Shown here piece by piece: positions 1 to 8,784 of a stretch of 50,342 nucleotides of DNA. The stretch is taken from assembly GCA_026225555.1 (NCBI GenBank), contig JAMFSY010000063.1, positions 1-50,342 of the forward strand. Direction: 5' to 3'. The notes below the pieces were generated by a model. That model made no database searches and was not told the DNA's origin. It was given only the letters and a program-made list of their open reading frames with translations. The DNA is from Methylacidiphilales bacterium. Lineage in GTDB: Bacteria > Verrucomicrobiota > Verrucomicrobiia > Methylacidiphilales > UBA1321. The position numbers and the translations under genes were made by a program. The number at the start of each line of letters is the position of its first letter. Position 1 is the first letter of the stretch.

Positions 1-2271
1 TAAAAGATCGCTCGTCCCCCCATCTCCACCTTGTGAAGCGTCATCGGCCCCCCAAGCCCAGATGGAGCCGTCACCAGTTACGGCTAAAGCATGATCGCCT
101 GCCGCAGCTACGGCAGTCACTCCACTGAGCCCGGGAACCTGTTGAGGTATCATCGCCGGATTAGCAACCTGATTATCCCCCTGTTGGCCGCGGCTATTGT
201 CACCCCACGTCCAAACTGTTCCATTCGGCTTATTGGCCATGGTGAAGCTGTCCCCTGCCACAAGACTGCCCGAAGTTCCAATGCGGTAAATCGCTGTTGT
301 AACGGGACTATTCGATGCGCTTCCATCTGCGGCCATCAACTTAAGTCGCTCACTGGAAGATACAATAAGGTGACCGCCGTTGGCTATCGAGGCACTGCTC
401 GTTGTGGGGATCGTTCCATCCGTTGTGTAATAAATAGTGGCATCCTGCGTGGCAGAAGTTACCACGACGGTTTGAGAAGAGGTATAGGCTCCCGGTGCAG
501 GTGAAAGAGAGGGAGCACTGACGGTTGTTCCCAATGAAGCCACATAGGCATCAGCTTGAGCCTTGCTCCAGGCATTTTCCGAAATCAACGACTGGATATC
601 CGTTCCATAAGCCATTGGCCACGTGGCATCGGGATGATAGATCCCGTACTTATCGGCCATGGCGACCTCCGCCTGGGTACGCTCGGTGTTACTCAACACG
701 CGGTCGTAGATAAGAATCTCCGATATATCTCCAAAGTAGGGCACTTCAAAATTACTGGAATTTCCCACTGCAAGACCGCCACCGATATCACTCGCCGTGG
801 CGTTCCCATATCCGTTATAAGCTCCGCGGAGATAAAAATTAACCGCTCCGCTGTCTCGCCCATAAGTAATGGTATGGATGACCTCTTCGCCTACAGCTGA
901 AGAAGATCCTCCTGCAGCGCCTGAATTGTTAAGGTCAAACTGGTCGGTCCCGTAATTATAGACATAACTGCGGGTTGATCCGTCTGCCGTGGGCTGGCCT
1001 ATCATGGCCGCCATCGAATAACTCCAGTTGTTACTGGCGGATCCGACAATGATCATCGTTAGATCGTTGTTGGCGGGAATATAATCGGGAGCGTAAAGAG
1101 CCTGGCCACCGTCGAATTCCAATGTTGGATGGCCGCCTACATCCGTAACAAGCGCCGGAGCGCCTGCTTGAGAGGAGACCCCTAAAATGTGCCCGGAAGG
1201 ACTTTGATCCACCCATTGCTGGACGTTGCCACTATCGTCTGTCGTTATTCCCACATTGGCTTTAAGCCAAACCAAAAGTCCCTGCGGAGGAACGGGAGGG
1301 GAACTCGCTATGAAGGCGACATAAGCATCCGCCTGCGCCTTACTCCATTGATTGGCCGTGATCTGGGCTTGGACATCGCTGTCATAGGCCAGGGGCCAAG
1401 TGGCATTAGGATTGTAGAGACCATATTTATCAGCCAGATAAACTTCGACTTGCTGAAGTTCCGTGGAGGAGAGCGCCCGGTTATAAATTAGAACCTCGGA
1501 AATAGAGCCGGTTAACGGATAGTTGAGCCCCGTATCGGTTGTCCCGATGAGAAGAGGAACTCCATCGGGATTATTCATCACGTCGGTAAAGGGCTCCGTG
1601 GCCAACGTCTGACCGTTGAGCCGAAAGGTGACGTTGTTCTGGTCATACGTAAATGCCATCGCCTCGTACTGGCCGTAGGGAACGGACCCTTGAGCAGCGC
1701 CATCGACATAATCGTTAACCCATCCCCCCACCGGCCCACTCAGTAGCCCCATGCCGTAACCATCATCCTGATCCCCGCTCGTGGTTTTGGAAATAAAGCT
1801 GCCGTATCCGTTACTCGACGAGGCATATTGAGCCACCACCACCATGGTGATAGTCGATGGCTTCAACGTGGCCGCATCGTTTGCCGCCAAGTACTGGCTG
1901 CCATTGAAACTGACACTTGGTTTGCCGTTCACACCGCTGGAAAGAAAAGTGGGTTCTTGTCCTGAAGTCGTCTGGCTCACGTCATTGTGGTCAGCTCCCT
2001 GATCGGCCCACGCACTGATATTGCCGCTGCCATCCTGAGTTATGCCGGAATCGGCCGCGAGCCAGAGCGCCAAGCCCGACTGCACACCGCAATAAGCTGT
2101 AAAGGAAACGGTGGTCGTACCAGTGCTTGAAGTCGCGGTGACTTGGATTGTGTTGTCATGCAAGGTGTCATTGCCAGCCTGATAATAAACCGTGGCGTTA
2201 CCACTACCATCCGTGGTGAGGCTGATGCTGGTTCCTGTCGCTCCTCCACTGGTCTGGGATAGCCCCGGCCA
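1..2271 (-). pseudogene. RCC1/LamG exoprotein, 5'-truncated, runs off left edge
   Basis: An uninterrupted minus-strand frame runs from a TAG at 2272-2274 to base 1 and continues beyond the window. It begins without a usable start codon, in the tail of a Big_1/Ig-like domain (residues like TSGGATGTSISLTTDGSG). Two LamG/concanavalin-A-like modules follow (about 2080-1300 and 1285-530), each opening with a G-L-x-x-W-L-x-A motif and ending in a linker that contains WSKAQADAYVA. A chitobiase/hexosaminidase C-terminal-like domain (about 505-300; TQDATIYYTTDGT) comes next, then RCC1 repeats (about 290-1; TVWTWGDNSRGQ). Such proteins are large surface or secreted beta-propeller/lectin proteins, and their ligand is unknown. 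No signal peptide is visible, because the amino end is missing. I infer a gene cut at about 2.26-2.28 kb rather than a complete one. The domain calls are by eye. Confidence 0.75.
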
Positions 2272-2382
2272 CTATCTCAGCTCATGTTTGGTACAAGGGC
2301 AGTAGGCCAGTGCCGAGAGACCACCAGGGGAATTCCATACCTCCAATGGCTGCGATTCTGAATCGAACCGAGACATTTCGGC

Positions 2383-3192
2383 TTGGTGCTAACCAAAGCC
2401 GAGGTGACATCGCCTTCCTTGAAGCCGTCGAAAGCGGAGCGGTTTAGCTATGCGTACCCGGCAGTCACCTCTCAAAGAATTGGAGTGCTCCAGGAAATGG
2501 CAGGGTTTGGATGTGCCGGTGTAAATCTCGATTATTGCCGCTACCCCGTCATCGTTGGATATGATGCCCCCCTTATAAGTGGCTTCGAGACAGTGTATGG
2601 GACTAATCCAACGACATTATCCCCCAACGATTCTCGATGGGTTGCCTCTAAGTGCCAGTGGATCGATGGTTTTATGGCCTCCGCACGTCAGGCCATGAAC
2701 ACCGCCGGAGTGGGTGGACATCCTGTGAAGATTTCCGTTCGGCTTCCATCGGATGGTTATACTTCCTATGGGCTTGATCCCAAAACTTGGATCAGCCAAG
2801 GTTCCGTGGATACACTCATCCCCGCTTATCCAGGCGAAGATGTTTGGTATGATGTGCTGCCTTGGATTGACATGACGGATGGAACCAACGTAACGGTGTC
2901 TGCCGGCATCGAATATTTCCTCGATCAAGTTGGCCTTCGGGAGTTAACCGATCAACAAATCGCCGATGGCGTCACAGAGGGAACTACCGTTACCTACGCA
3001 CTCGAGGATTACTTAAGGAGATCCTCTGAATTATACGCATCAGGAGTGGATTCTCTTTATCTTTTCAATAACTTTGTGGCCCAGCCTACGCCGAATTCAT
3101 TAAATCAACTGGGCGATAAAAATTGGGTGAGAAAATGGTCGGAATTTTACGATGGCCAAAAACTAAGATCCGAAATCATCACAATTCAATAA
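2383..3192 (+). pseudogene. Glycosyl-hydrolase-like (GHL10-type) fragment
   Basis: The 269-residue frame opens at a TTG and has an in-frame stop only about 20 bases upstream. From about residue 18 it reads like the inside of a TIM-barrel glycosyl-hydrolase-like protein (GHL10 type): RFSYAYPAV, then an E.AGFG..GVNLDYCRYP strand and a GSVDTLIPAYPGEDVWYD segment. A family member should have 100-200 more residues before this point and a signal peptide. I therefore read it as a 3' fragment whose front was lost at the same junction that cut the RCC1/LamG gene. The first ~17 residues are probably chance sequence. The carboxyl end looks natural (…EIITIQ, stop). Whether it is expressed cannot be judged. 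The family assignment is moderate, the truncation more certain. Confidence 0.55.
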
Positions 3193-3479
3193 TGCTTGGC
3201 GATAGTTCCGGACGCCGCGAATGTTCCTCCTTTAATCCACTCCGGCATAATAAAATGATGCGCGCAGGTTGTCCTTAATTTAGAATTTCAGAGGGTTCAG
3301 CTGGGTTTCCCAAAGGGAGCCGCACATCGACATCACCGCAAAAGAAGAACGTATCTTTACTTGGCGTTGCTCAAAATGCGATGGCCAGGTACCCGATGCC
3401 GCAATAGTCAGTCTTACCGATGACGTAACTTCCGTTGTTTGTCGCTTCAATGCATTTCGGTGGAAACGTTTCCTAGACC
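3193..3479. other. Gene-free stretch beside broken genes
   Basis: No credible gene is seen. A short plus-strand frame (about 3310-3500) encodes a CxxC-containing piece (TWRCSKCDGQVPD) that has no start and no recognisable family. I treat it as debris. Confidence 0.4.
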
Positions 3480-3850
3480 GCTGCGGAGGAAGTTGAATTG
3501 GACGTTGGGATGATCGGCCAGAAGCGACATGGGACAGGAGCTATCCACGAATCGCTTGGAGATCATGAGCGAACTCAAGCGCATGCCGAACGGGTTGTCG
3601 TGATGGCCGGGATGCTGACCTTCTCGGCTTTCCAAGTTTCCCGGGGGCCGACCGCGCGACGCGAATTTCGCTCACAGACCACCCCGCGAGTCGCCGCGCA
3701 CCCATCGGCAGCTTCTCCAGGTCCCGGAAACACTTCAGGCAACTTCGTGCTTCCTTCGCGTCAAACCAGATGCCCCGCTGGGATTGCAGCAGCAATTTCT
3801 TGATGCGGCGCGCTTCCGGCAGCTCCCAAAACGGCGCCCCCCCACTCCAA
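3480..3850 (-). pseudogene. Decayed AraC-family regulator remnant
   Basis: Two minus-strand pieces in different frames resemble parts of AraC-type regulators. Around 3833-3690 the peptide ELPEARRIKKLLLQSQRGIW followed by FDAKEARSCLKCFRDLEKLP matches the helical linker that precedes the DNA-binding domain in many Bacteroidota/Verrucomicrobiota AraC proteins (E.PE...I..LL..S.RGI.F). Around 3584-3485 the peptide [20 protein letters not shown] resembles helices of the HTH domain. The normal ~80 residues between these regions are missing and the frame changes, so the gene has an internal deletion or frameshift. Its place directly upstream of the GH2 gene suggests it once controlled that gene; that is inference. 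Alternative: coincidental similarity. Confidence 0.4.
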
Positions 3851-4053
3851 GACACAGATGCTGGCCTGTCACAAGAGTCAGCAGGGCTGCTTGTACGCGC
3901 CTACCCAATTTCGATTTCAAGCCGAGAAACGCAACTTAACGAATACAGGAGTGTTACGTATCTGCACGCTCATGCTCCTTAGGGCCGACCTGTTCAACAG
4001 ACGTGGGTGATGACACAAACTGTTCGAGAGAAAATTCGCTTATTACGCTCCTC

Positions 4054-6627
4054 ATGTTCACCGTTAAAATAGTTTTCATTCGCTTCCCTTTTCATCTGGC
4101 ACTCGCACTTTCGCTGATGGGCTTGATCTTCAATGTCGGCAGGGCCGCGGACCAGCCCCGCGATGTCGCGTCATTCGACCGCGCTTGGAAATTTCACTTG
4201 GGCGACGCAATCGGCGCGGATCAACCCGCTTTTGATGACAAGTCATGGCGTGTGTTGGACATTCCGCATGATTGGATGATCGAGGGCGTCCCTGGCGCCG
4301 ACCCTTCGACGATGGAAGGCCCTTTCGATAAAAAGTCTCCCTCTGGAGCCACCGGCGGATCAATGAATAGCGGAATCGGTTGGTATCGAAGAACCTTCAC
4401 GCTTCCTGCCACGGCCAAGGATAAACACGTCATTATCCTTTTCGATGGCGCCTACATGAACAGCCAGGTCTGGCTCAACGGCAAACTCCTCGGCAGCCGG
4501 CCCTACGGTTTCAGCAGCTTCTATTATGACCTAACGTCGGATGCTCATTTTGGTGAAGCGAAAAATGTCCTCGCCGTGCGCCTGGATGTTAAGCAGCCGT
4601 CCTGCCGCTGGTATTCCGGCGCCGGGCTCTATCGCAATGTCTGGCTCATCACTACCGATCCGGTTCACATAGCCCAATGGGGCACCTACATCACCACGCC
4701 CAAGGCCACCTCCACCGGGGCGGAAGTCCGCGTGCAGACGAAGGTTCGCAATGACAGCTCCGCTCCAAGTGATGTTGCACTCACCATCCGGTTGCTCAAT
4801 GCCGATGGCGATGAGATCGGCCATCAGGACGCAAAGAAGTCCATCGCGCCGCAGAGCGATGAATCATTTGATCAGACTCTATCGCTTTCTTCCGCAAAGC
4901 TTTGGTCGCCCGACAGCCCCACGCTTTATCGCGCCATTTCCGAAGTTCGCGTCAATGGTGCGCTCACGGACAGCACGGCGACGCCGTTCGGTATCCGCAC
5001 CATCGCGTTCACCAAGGACAAAGGATTTTTTCTCAACGGCCAGGGCGTGCAGATTAAAGGGGTTTGCGACCACGCCGATCTCGGGTGTCTCGGCTCAGTC
5101 GCTTTACGTCGGGGTTACGAGCGGCAACTACAGATTTTGAAAAGCATGGGCTGCAATGCGCTGCGCATGTCGCATAATCCACCCGACCCGCAACTTCTCG
5201 ATCTCTGCGACCAAATGGGTTTCCTCGTCATGGATGAAGCGTTCGATGAGTGGAAGGACAGCAAAAAAAAATACGGCTACGGCCAGTTCTTCGACCAATG
5301 GAGCGATCCCGATCTGACCACCATGATCGATCGTGATCGCAATCACCCCAGCATCATTCTCTGGAGCATTGGCAACGAAGTCCATGAAGGGAATAAACCG
5401 CAGGGGGGCCCCATGGCCACGCGCCTGGTCGCCATTTGTCACCGGGAAGATCCGACTCGACCGGCCACCGCTGCCTGCCCCCAACCGGAACTTAACTGGA
5501 AATTCGGCATGGCCGCCGCCCTTGATGCCTTTGGGATCAATTATCGTCCCGAATATTACGAAAAGAATAATCCCGCACCGACGGCGCCGCCCGATCCGAA
5601 GTTGGGCGACTACGATGGCCATCTTCCCATGTTCGCGAGCGAGTCATCCTCGCAGACGGATACCCGCGGCGAATATGGCTTGGAGCTCGACGCCCAGGGC
5701 AATGTGCAGGTTGATCCCAAGTCGAACTTTCAAATTTCCAGCTACGACTACTTTCACGTAAAGTGGGGTTGTTCGGCGGAGACTGACTTACTCCACCTGA
5801 AGAACGCGCCATGGGAGGCAGGTGAATTTGTCTGGACCGGTTTTGATTACTTGGGGGAACCGAACCCCTACGGGTGGCCCTCCCGCAGCGCCTATTTCGG
5901 CATTTCCGATCTCTGCGGCTTTCCCAAGGATCGTTTCTACATTTACCAGAGCCAGTGGAGCGACAAGCCCATGGTCCATATCCTGCCCATGAGCTGGAGC
6001 TGGCCTGGCTTCGAAGGCAAAATCATTCCCGTGCAGGCGTTTACCAATGCCGATTCAGTTGAGCTCTTCCTCAACGGAAAATCGCTTGGAACGAGGAATT
6101 ATCCCGCCGATTGCGCGGAACAGACCTTCGTTCTCGAAAACAAAGATAAAACCGTCACCACCACCAAGGGGCCCGGCCTTCATTTGGCGTGGGATGTTCC
6201 CTACGAACCGGGGACTCTGAAAGCTGTGGCAAAGAAAAACGGTCAGGTTGTGGCCATTGACGAGATTCATACAGCGGGCGCGCCTGCCTCGATGACCCTC
6301 ACGCCGGACCGGACTCAGATCACGGCCAACGGACAGGATCTCTCCTTCATCAAGGTGACGCTTCTCGATAAAGACGGAAATGTTTGCCCGAATGCGGACA
6401 CCGAAATCGATTTCACGGTCGATGGGTCGGCGGCCAATCTCGCCGGCGTGGATAACGGTGACGCGACGAACCACGAATCCTTCCAAGGCCCCCAGCATAA
6501 GGCCTTCCACGGCTTGGCTCTCGCAGTGTTAAAATCTCAATACGATACGACGGGCGAGGTCACCCTGACAGCCTCCACCCCCAACCTCCCTTCCGCAAAA
6601 ATCACGGTGAATGTCGTTGCCCGATGA
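4054..6627 (+). CDS. Secreted GH2 beta-galactosidase-like enzyme
   Basis: A complete glycoside hydrolase family 2 protein. The chosen ATG at 4054 opens a signal peptide (hydrophobic run, cleavage near GRA/ADQ); a GTG at 4003 would add 17 unlikely residues. Numbering from that GTG, the order is: sugar-binding jelly roll (about 55-220), Ig-like domain (225-330), TIM barrel (335-620), DUF4982-like domain (650-725) and a GH2 C-terminal Ig-like domain (745-870). The acid/base is E459 in SIGNEVHEG and the nucleophile is E547 in FASESS. It should act in the periplasm or outside the cell on beta-galactosides or related plant or algal glycans; the exact substrate cannot be read. No transporter gene is adjacent. 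A decayed AraC-type regulator lies just upstream on the other strand. Confidence 0.88.
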   Translation: MFTVKIVFIRFPFHLALALSLMGLIFNVGRAADQPRDVASFDRAWKFHLGDAIGADQPAFDDKSWRVLDIPHDWMIEGVPGADPSTMEGPFDKKSPSGATGGSMNSGIGWYRRTFTLPATAKDKHVIILFDGAYMNSQVWLNGKLLGSRPYGFSSFYYDLTSDAHFGEAKNVLAVRLDVKQPSCRWYSGAGLYRNVWLITTDPVHIAQWGTYITTPKATSTGAEVRVQTKVRNDSSAPSDVALTIRLLNADGDEIGHQDAKKSIAPQSDESFDQTLSLSSAKLWSPDSPTLYRAISEVRVNGALTDSTATPFGIRTIAFTKDKGFFLNGQGVQIKGVCDHADLGCLGSVALRRGYERQLQILKSMGCNALRMSHNPPDPQLLDLCDQMGFLVMDEAFDEWKDSKKKYGYGQFFDQWSDPDLTTMIDRDRNHPSIILWSIGNEVHEGNKPQGGPMATRLVAICHREDPTRPATAACPQPELNWKFGMAAALDAFGINYRPEYYEKNNPAPTAPPDPKLGDYDGHLPMFASESSSQTDTRGEYGLELDAQGNVQVDPKSNFQISSYDYFHVKWGCSAETDLLHLKNAPWEAGEFVWTGFDYLGEPNPYGWPSRSAYFGISDLCGFPKDRFYIYQSQWSDKPMVHILPMSWSWPGFEGKIIPVQAFTNADSVELFLNGKSLGTRNYPADCAEQTFVLENKDKTVTTTKGPGLHLAWDVPYEPGTLKAVAKKNGQVVAIDEIHTAGAPASMTLTPDRTQITANGQDLSFIKVTLLDKDGNVCPNADTEIDFTVDGSAANLAGVDNGDATNHESFQGPQHKAFHGLALAVLKSQYDTTGEVTLTASTPNLPSAKITVNVVAR

Positions 6628-7287
6628 CCCGAACAGGGAAGGCCGACCTTTAACCTTAAAACGGTTGGAAGTTAGAGAACTCCTCCCGCGTGTTGAAAAT
6701 CCTCCGGCATAAAGTATGCCCAACGATGGCCGAGCTACTTCCCGTCCGGCTTGCCATAATGGGCGTTGCAGGACGCAGGCAAATCTTCCCAGGCTGAGTT
6801 GTGCTTTTTACAGACCAGCTCGATTCCCTTCCGGAAAACAGCCGCTTTCCCGCCGATAAATGAAAACCGGAGCTGCCAGGGCGACAGTTTGACCGTAATC
6901 AACGAGGCAAACACCTTTTCCACGATTCCGGTTGCCACAGCTCTTGCAGACGTAATTACACACATACGCTGCGGCTTCCCAGGACCGGTGAAGATTGGCG
7001 ATACATCCCGATGGTAACCAACTCAAGACTCACGGGCGTTTGGCCTTTGCCGAGTTCACCGAGGTCTACCAGATCGAGACCGATTTCAAGTCCAAGGTGG
7101 AAGCCGAATTTGGTAAGATGGTTGAATCAGTAGTCTATTCCATTCGAAAGGAGCCACTGAATGAAGACGACTGGGCATGCTCCTCGTCCGACGTCGGCAA
7201 AACAGAATTCAAGTTGGCCCGACGTCGTCATGCATACGTTCCAGCTATTTTGTGACGTCACGCGGCCGATGTGTATAAAAAAGTGCC
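6628..7287. other. 0.66-kb gap with only weak open frames
   Basis: No recognisable gene. The minus-strand frame 6735-6965 ends with a peptide (FRKGIELVCKKHNSAWEDLP) that looks protein-like, and the plus-strand frame 6995-7255 holds AEFTEVYQIETDFKSKVEAE, also protein-like. Neither matches a family I know, neither has a ribosome-binding site, and both are short. They could be decayed remnants. Confidence 0.4.
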
Positions 7288-7328
7288 ATTTGTTATACAA
7301 GTTAAGATAAGTTATTATTTGTTATATG
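7288..7328 (+). promoter_or_regulatory. Leaderless promoter and direct repeat at the Fic gene
   Basis: TTGTTA (7290-7295) and TATTAT (7313-7318), spaced by 17 bases, form a good sigma70-type promoter. A start 7-8 bases downstream falls on the ATG at 7326, giving a leaderless mRNA; no Shine-Dalgarno is present. The 10-mer ATTTGTTATA occurs twice, at 7288-7297 (over the -35) and 7317-7326 (over -10/start). That is a plausible operator for autoregulation by the winged-helix end of the Fic protein. Seen: repeats and hexamers. Inferred: function. Confidence 0.5.
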
Positions 7329-8399
7329 CCCTCCATCGCTCCCTTACACTCCCTCGAATTGGCCCGGTTTGAAACCACGCCCATCTTGAAGAAGTTGGCT
7401 TCTGCCAGTCGGAAGCTTGCGGAACTGAAAGGCGTGGCAGGCACCATACCCAATCAGGGAATGTTGATCAATACCCTGACCATTCAGGAGGCCAAGGACA
7501 GCTCGGAAATTGAGAATATCGTGACGACCCACGATGAGCTTTTCAAGGAGGCCCTCAGTCCGGCCACCTCGGTCAACGCCGCAGCCAAAGAGGTTTTGCG
7601 CTATCGCCAGGCCCTCTACGTCGGGTTTGAGGCCGTGGGCAAAACTGGCTTGCTGACCAATAACAACCTGTTGGAAATCCAGGCTGCCTTGGAGGAAAAC
7701 CGCGCGGGATTCCGTCAGCTACCCGGCACTTCACTGAAAAATAACACCGGCGAGGTGATTTACACCCCGCCTCAGGATTTGAACGAAATTCAGGCGCTAA
7801 TGTCCGATCTGGAACGATTCATCAACGAGGACAGTCTCTTTGAGGTCGATCCACTCATCAAAATGGCATTGATCCATCACCAGTTCGAAAGCATCCATCC
7901 CTTCTATGACGGCAACGGGCGCGCGGGACGCATCATCAACATCCTCTATCTGGTGAAAAATGGTTTGCTCGATAATCCCGTCCTTTACCTCAGCCGCTAT
8001 GTCGTCCGGACTAAGGCGGATTACTATCGCCTGCTTCAGTCCGTTCGCACGCATGACGCCTGGGAAGAATGGGTGCTCTACATTCTGACCGGCATCGAAC
8101 AAACCGCCGCCGAGGGCATTATCACCATTCAAAAAATCAAGGACGCTCTGCTTCAGTCCAAGCACCAGATTCGCTCGAAATACAAATTCTACAGCCAGGA
8201 TTTGATCAACAACCTGTTCACCCACCCTTACACCAAAATCGAGTTCATCGAAAAAGACCTCAAGGTCTCCCGCCTGACCGCAACCCGGTACTTGGAAGCT
8301 CTCGCCAAGGACGGATTTTTGGAAAAGCGAAAGATCGGGCGCTCCAATTACTTTATCAACCAAAGCCTCGTTTCCATCCTCACCGGAAGCTCTACCTAA
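7326..8399 (+). CDS. Fic-domain protein (probable AMPylase) with wHTH tail
   Basis: A 357-residue Fic/DOC protein. It carries the catalytic loop HPFYDGNGRAGR (191-202; His191 catalytic, phosphate-binding GNGR) and an N-terminal inhibitory helix SSEIEN (59-64) of the S/TxxxE(G/N) type. It should therefore be a self-inhibited class II enzyme that transfers AMP from ATP to a protein hydroxyl. The end (about 285-345; FIEKDLKVSRLTATRYLEAL) is a winged helix-turn-helix, as in the stand-alone SoFic-like group, so it may also bind DNA. The substrate is unknown. No separate antitoxin gene is adjacent; inhibition is built in. The gene sits at the edge of the disordered left block, next to tRNA-Leu, so acquisition by transfer is likely but not shown. 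Confidence 0.9.
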   Translation: MPSIAPLHSLELARFETTPILKKLASASRKLAELKGVAGTIPNQGMLINTLTIQEAKDSSEIENIVTTHDELFKEALSPATSVNAAAKEVLRYRQALYVGFEAVGKTGLLTNNNLLEIQAALEENRAGFRQLPGTSLKNNTGEVIYTPPQDLNEIQALMSDLERFINEDSLFEVDPLIKMALIHHQFESIHPFYDGNGRAGRIINILYLVKNGLLDNPVLYLSRYVVRTKADYYRLLQSVRTHDAWEEWVLYILTGIEQTAAEGIITIQKIKDALLQSKHQIRSKYKFYSQDLINNLFTHPYTKIEFIEKDLKVSRLTATRYLEALAKDGFLEKRKIGRSNYFINQSLVSILTGSST

Positions 8400-8461
8400 T
8401 TCCGGCCGTACTCGGGGAGAGCTCTCCTCTCAAGGCTTCCGGCTTTATTGACATGTTTTTT

Positions 8462-8479
8462 ACCGCAAAGCGGGTTTTC
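8462..8479 (+). terminator. Probable Rho-independent terminator after Fic gene
   Basis: CCGC-AAA-GCGG (8463-8473) is followed by GTTTTCT. The stem is short but the position, ~65 bases after the Fic stop, fits. An upstream TTTTTT gives no matching T tract for the opposite strand. Confidence 0.45.
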
Positions 8480-8583
8480 TAGCCTAAATCGCCGGCGCCA
8501 ACTTTTCGATGGGAAGCGACTTAAGGCGCCAAATCCCAGTCGACTGACCGGGATGAGAGGTATCTCTCGGAAATGAGGTAAAG

Positions 8584-8664
8584 TGCACTCGGGGAGACTC
8601 GAACTCCCATGGATTTCTCCACACGCACCTCAAGCGTGCGCGTCTGCCATTTCGCCACGAGTGC
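8584..8664 (-). tRNA. tRNA-Leu (GAG)
   Basis: A class II tRNA on the minus strand. The acceptor stem is GCACTCG/CGAGTGC, the anticodon stem CACGC/GCGTG encloses the loop TTGAGGT (U33, anticodon GAG, G37), a long variable arm follows, and the T arm is GGGAGTTCGAGTCTCCC. The discriminator is A. The CCA end is not encoded (the next bases are CTT). Its 3' end faces the disordered left block, the usual side for integration of mobile DNA. No second copy of its 3' end was noticed in the window. Confidence 0.93.
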
Positions 8665-8784
8665 AGGTCTTCCACCATAGACGGTGCGTTTGCTTTGTCA
8701 CTGAAATTCCATGGCCCTTCGGCTGACCCCGAAATCGCGTCGAAAAGGGGTCGCGAAAGCGGAGGATTGAGGTACGTTTTTTCT

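Noticed and set aside
91..900. Plus-strand open frames in the first kilobase
   Set aside because: They lie opposite a continuous minus-strand frame with clear LamG/RCC1 domains and show no domain of their own.
2617..2928. Minus-strand 103-residue frame inside the hydrolase-like fragment
   Set aside because: The plus-strand frame has recognisable motifs; this one does not.
7326..8399. Toxin-antitoxin (doc/phd-like) pair at the Fic gene
   Set aside because: No small partner gene is adjacent, and the inhibitory motif is inside the Fic protein itself.
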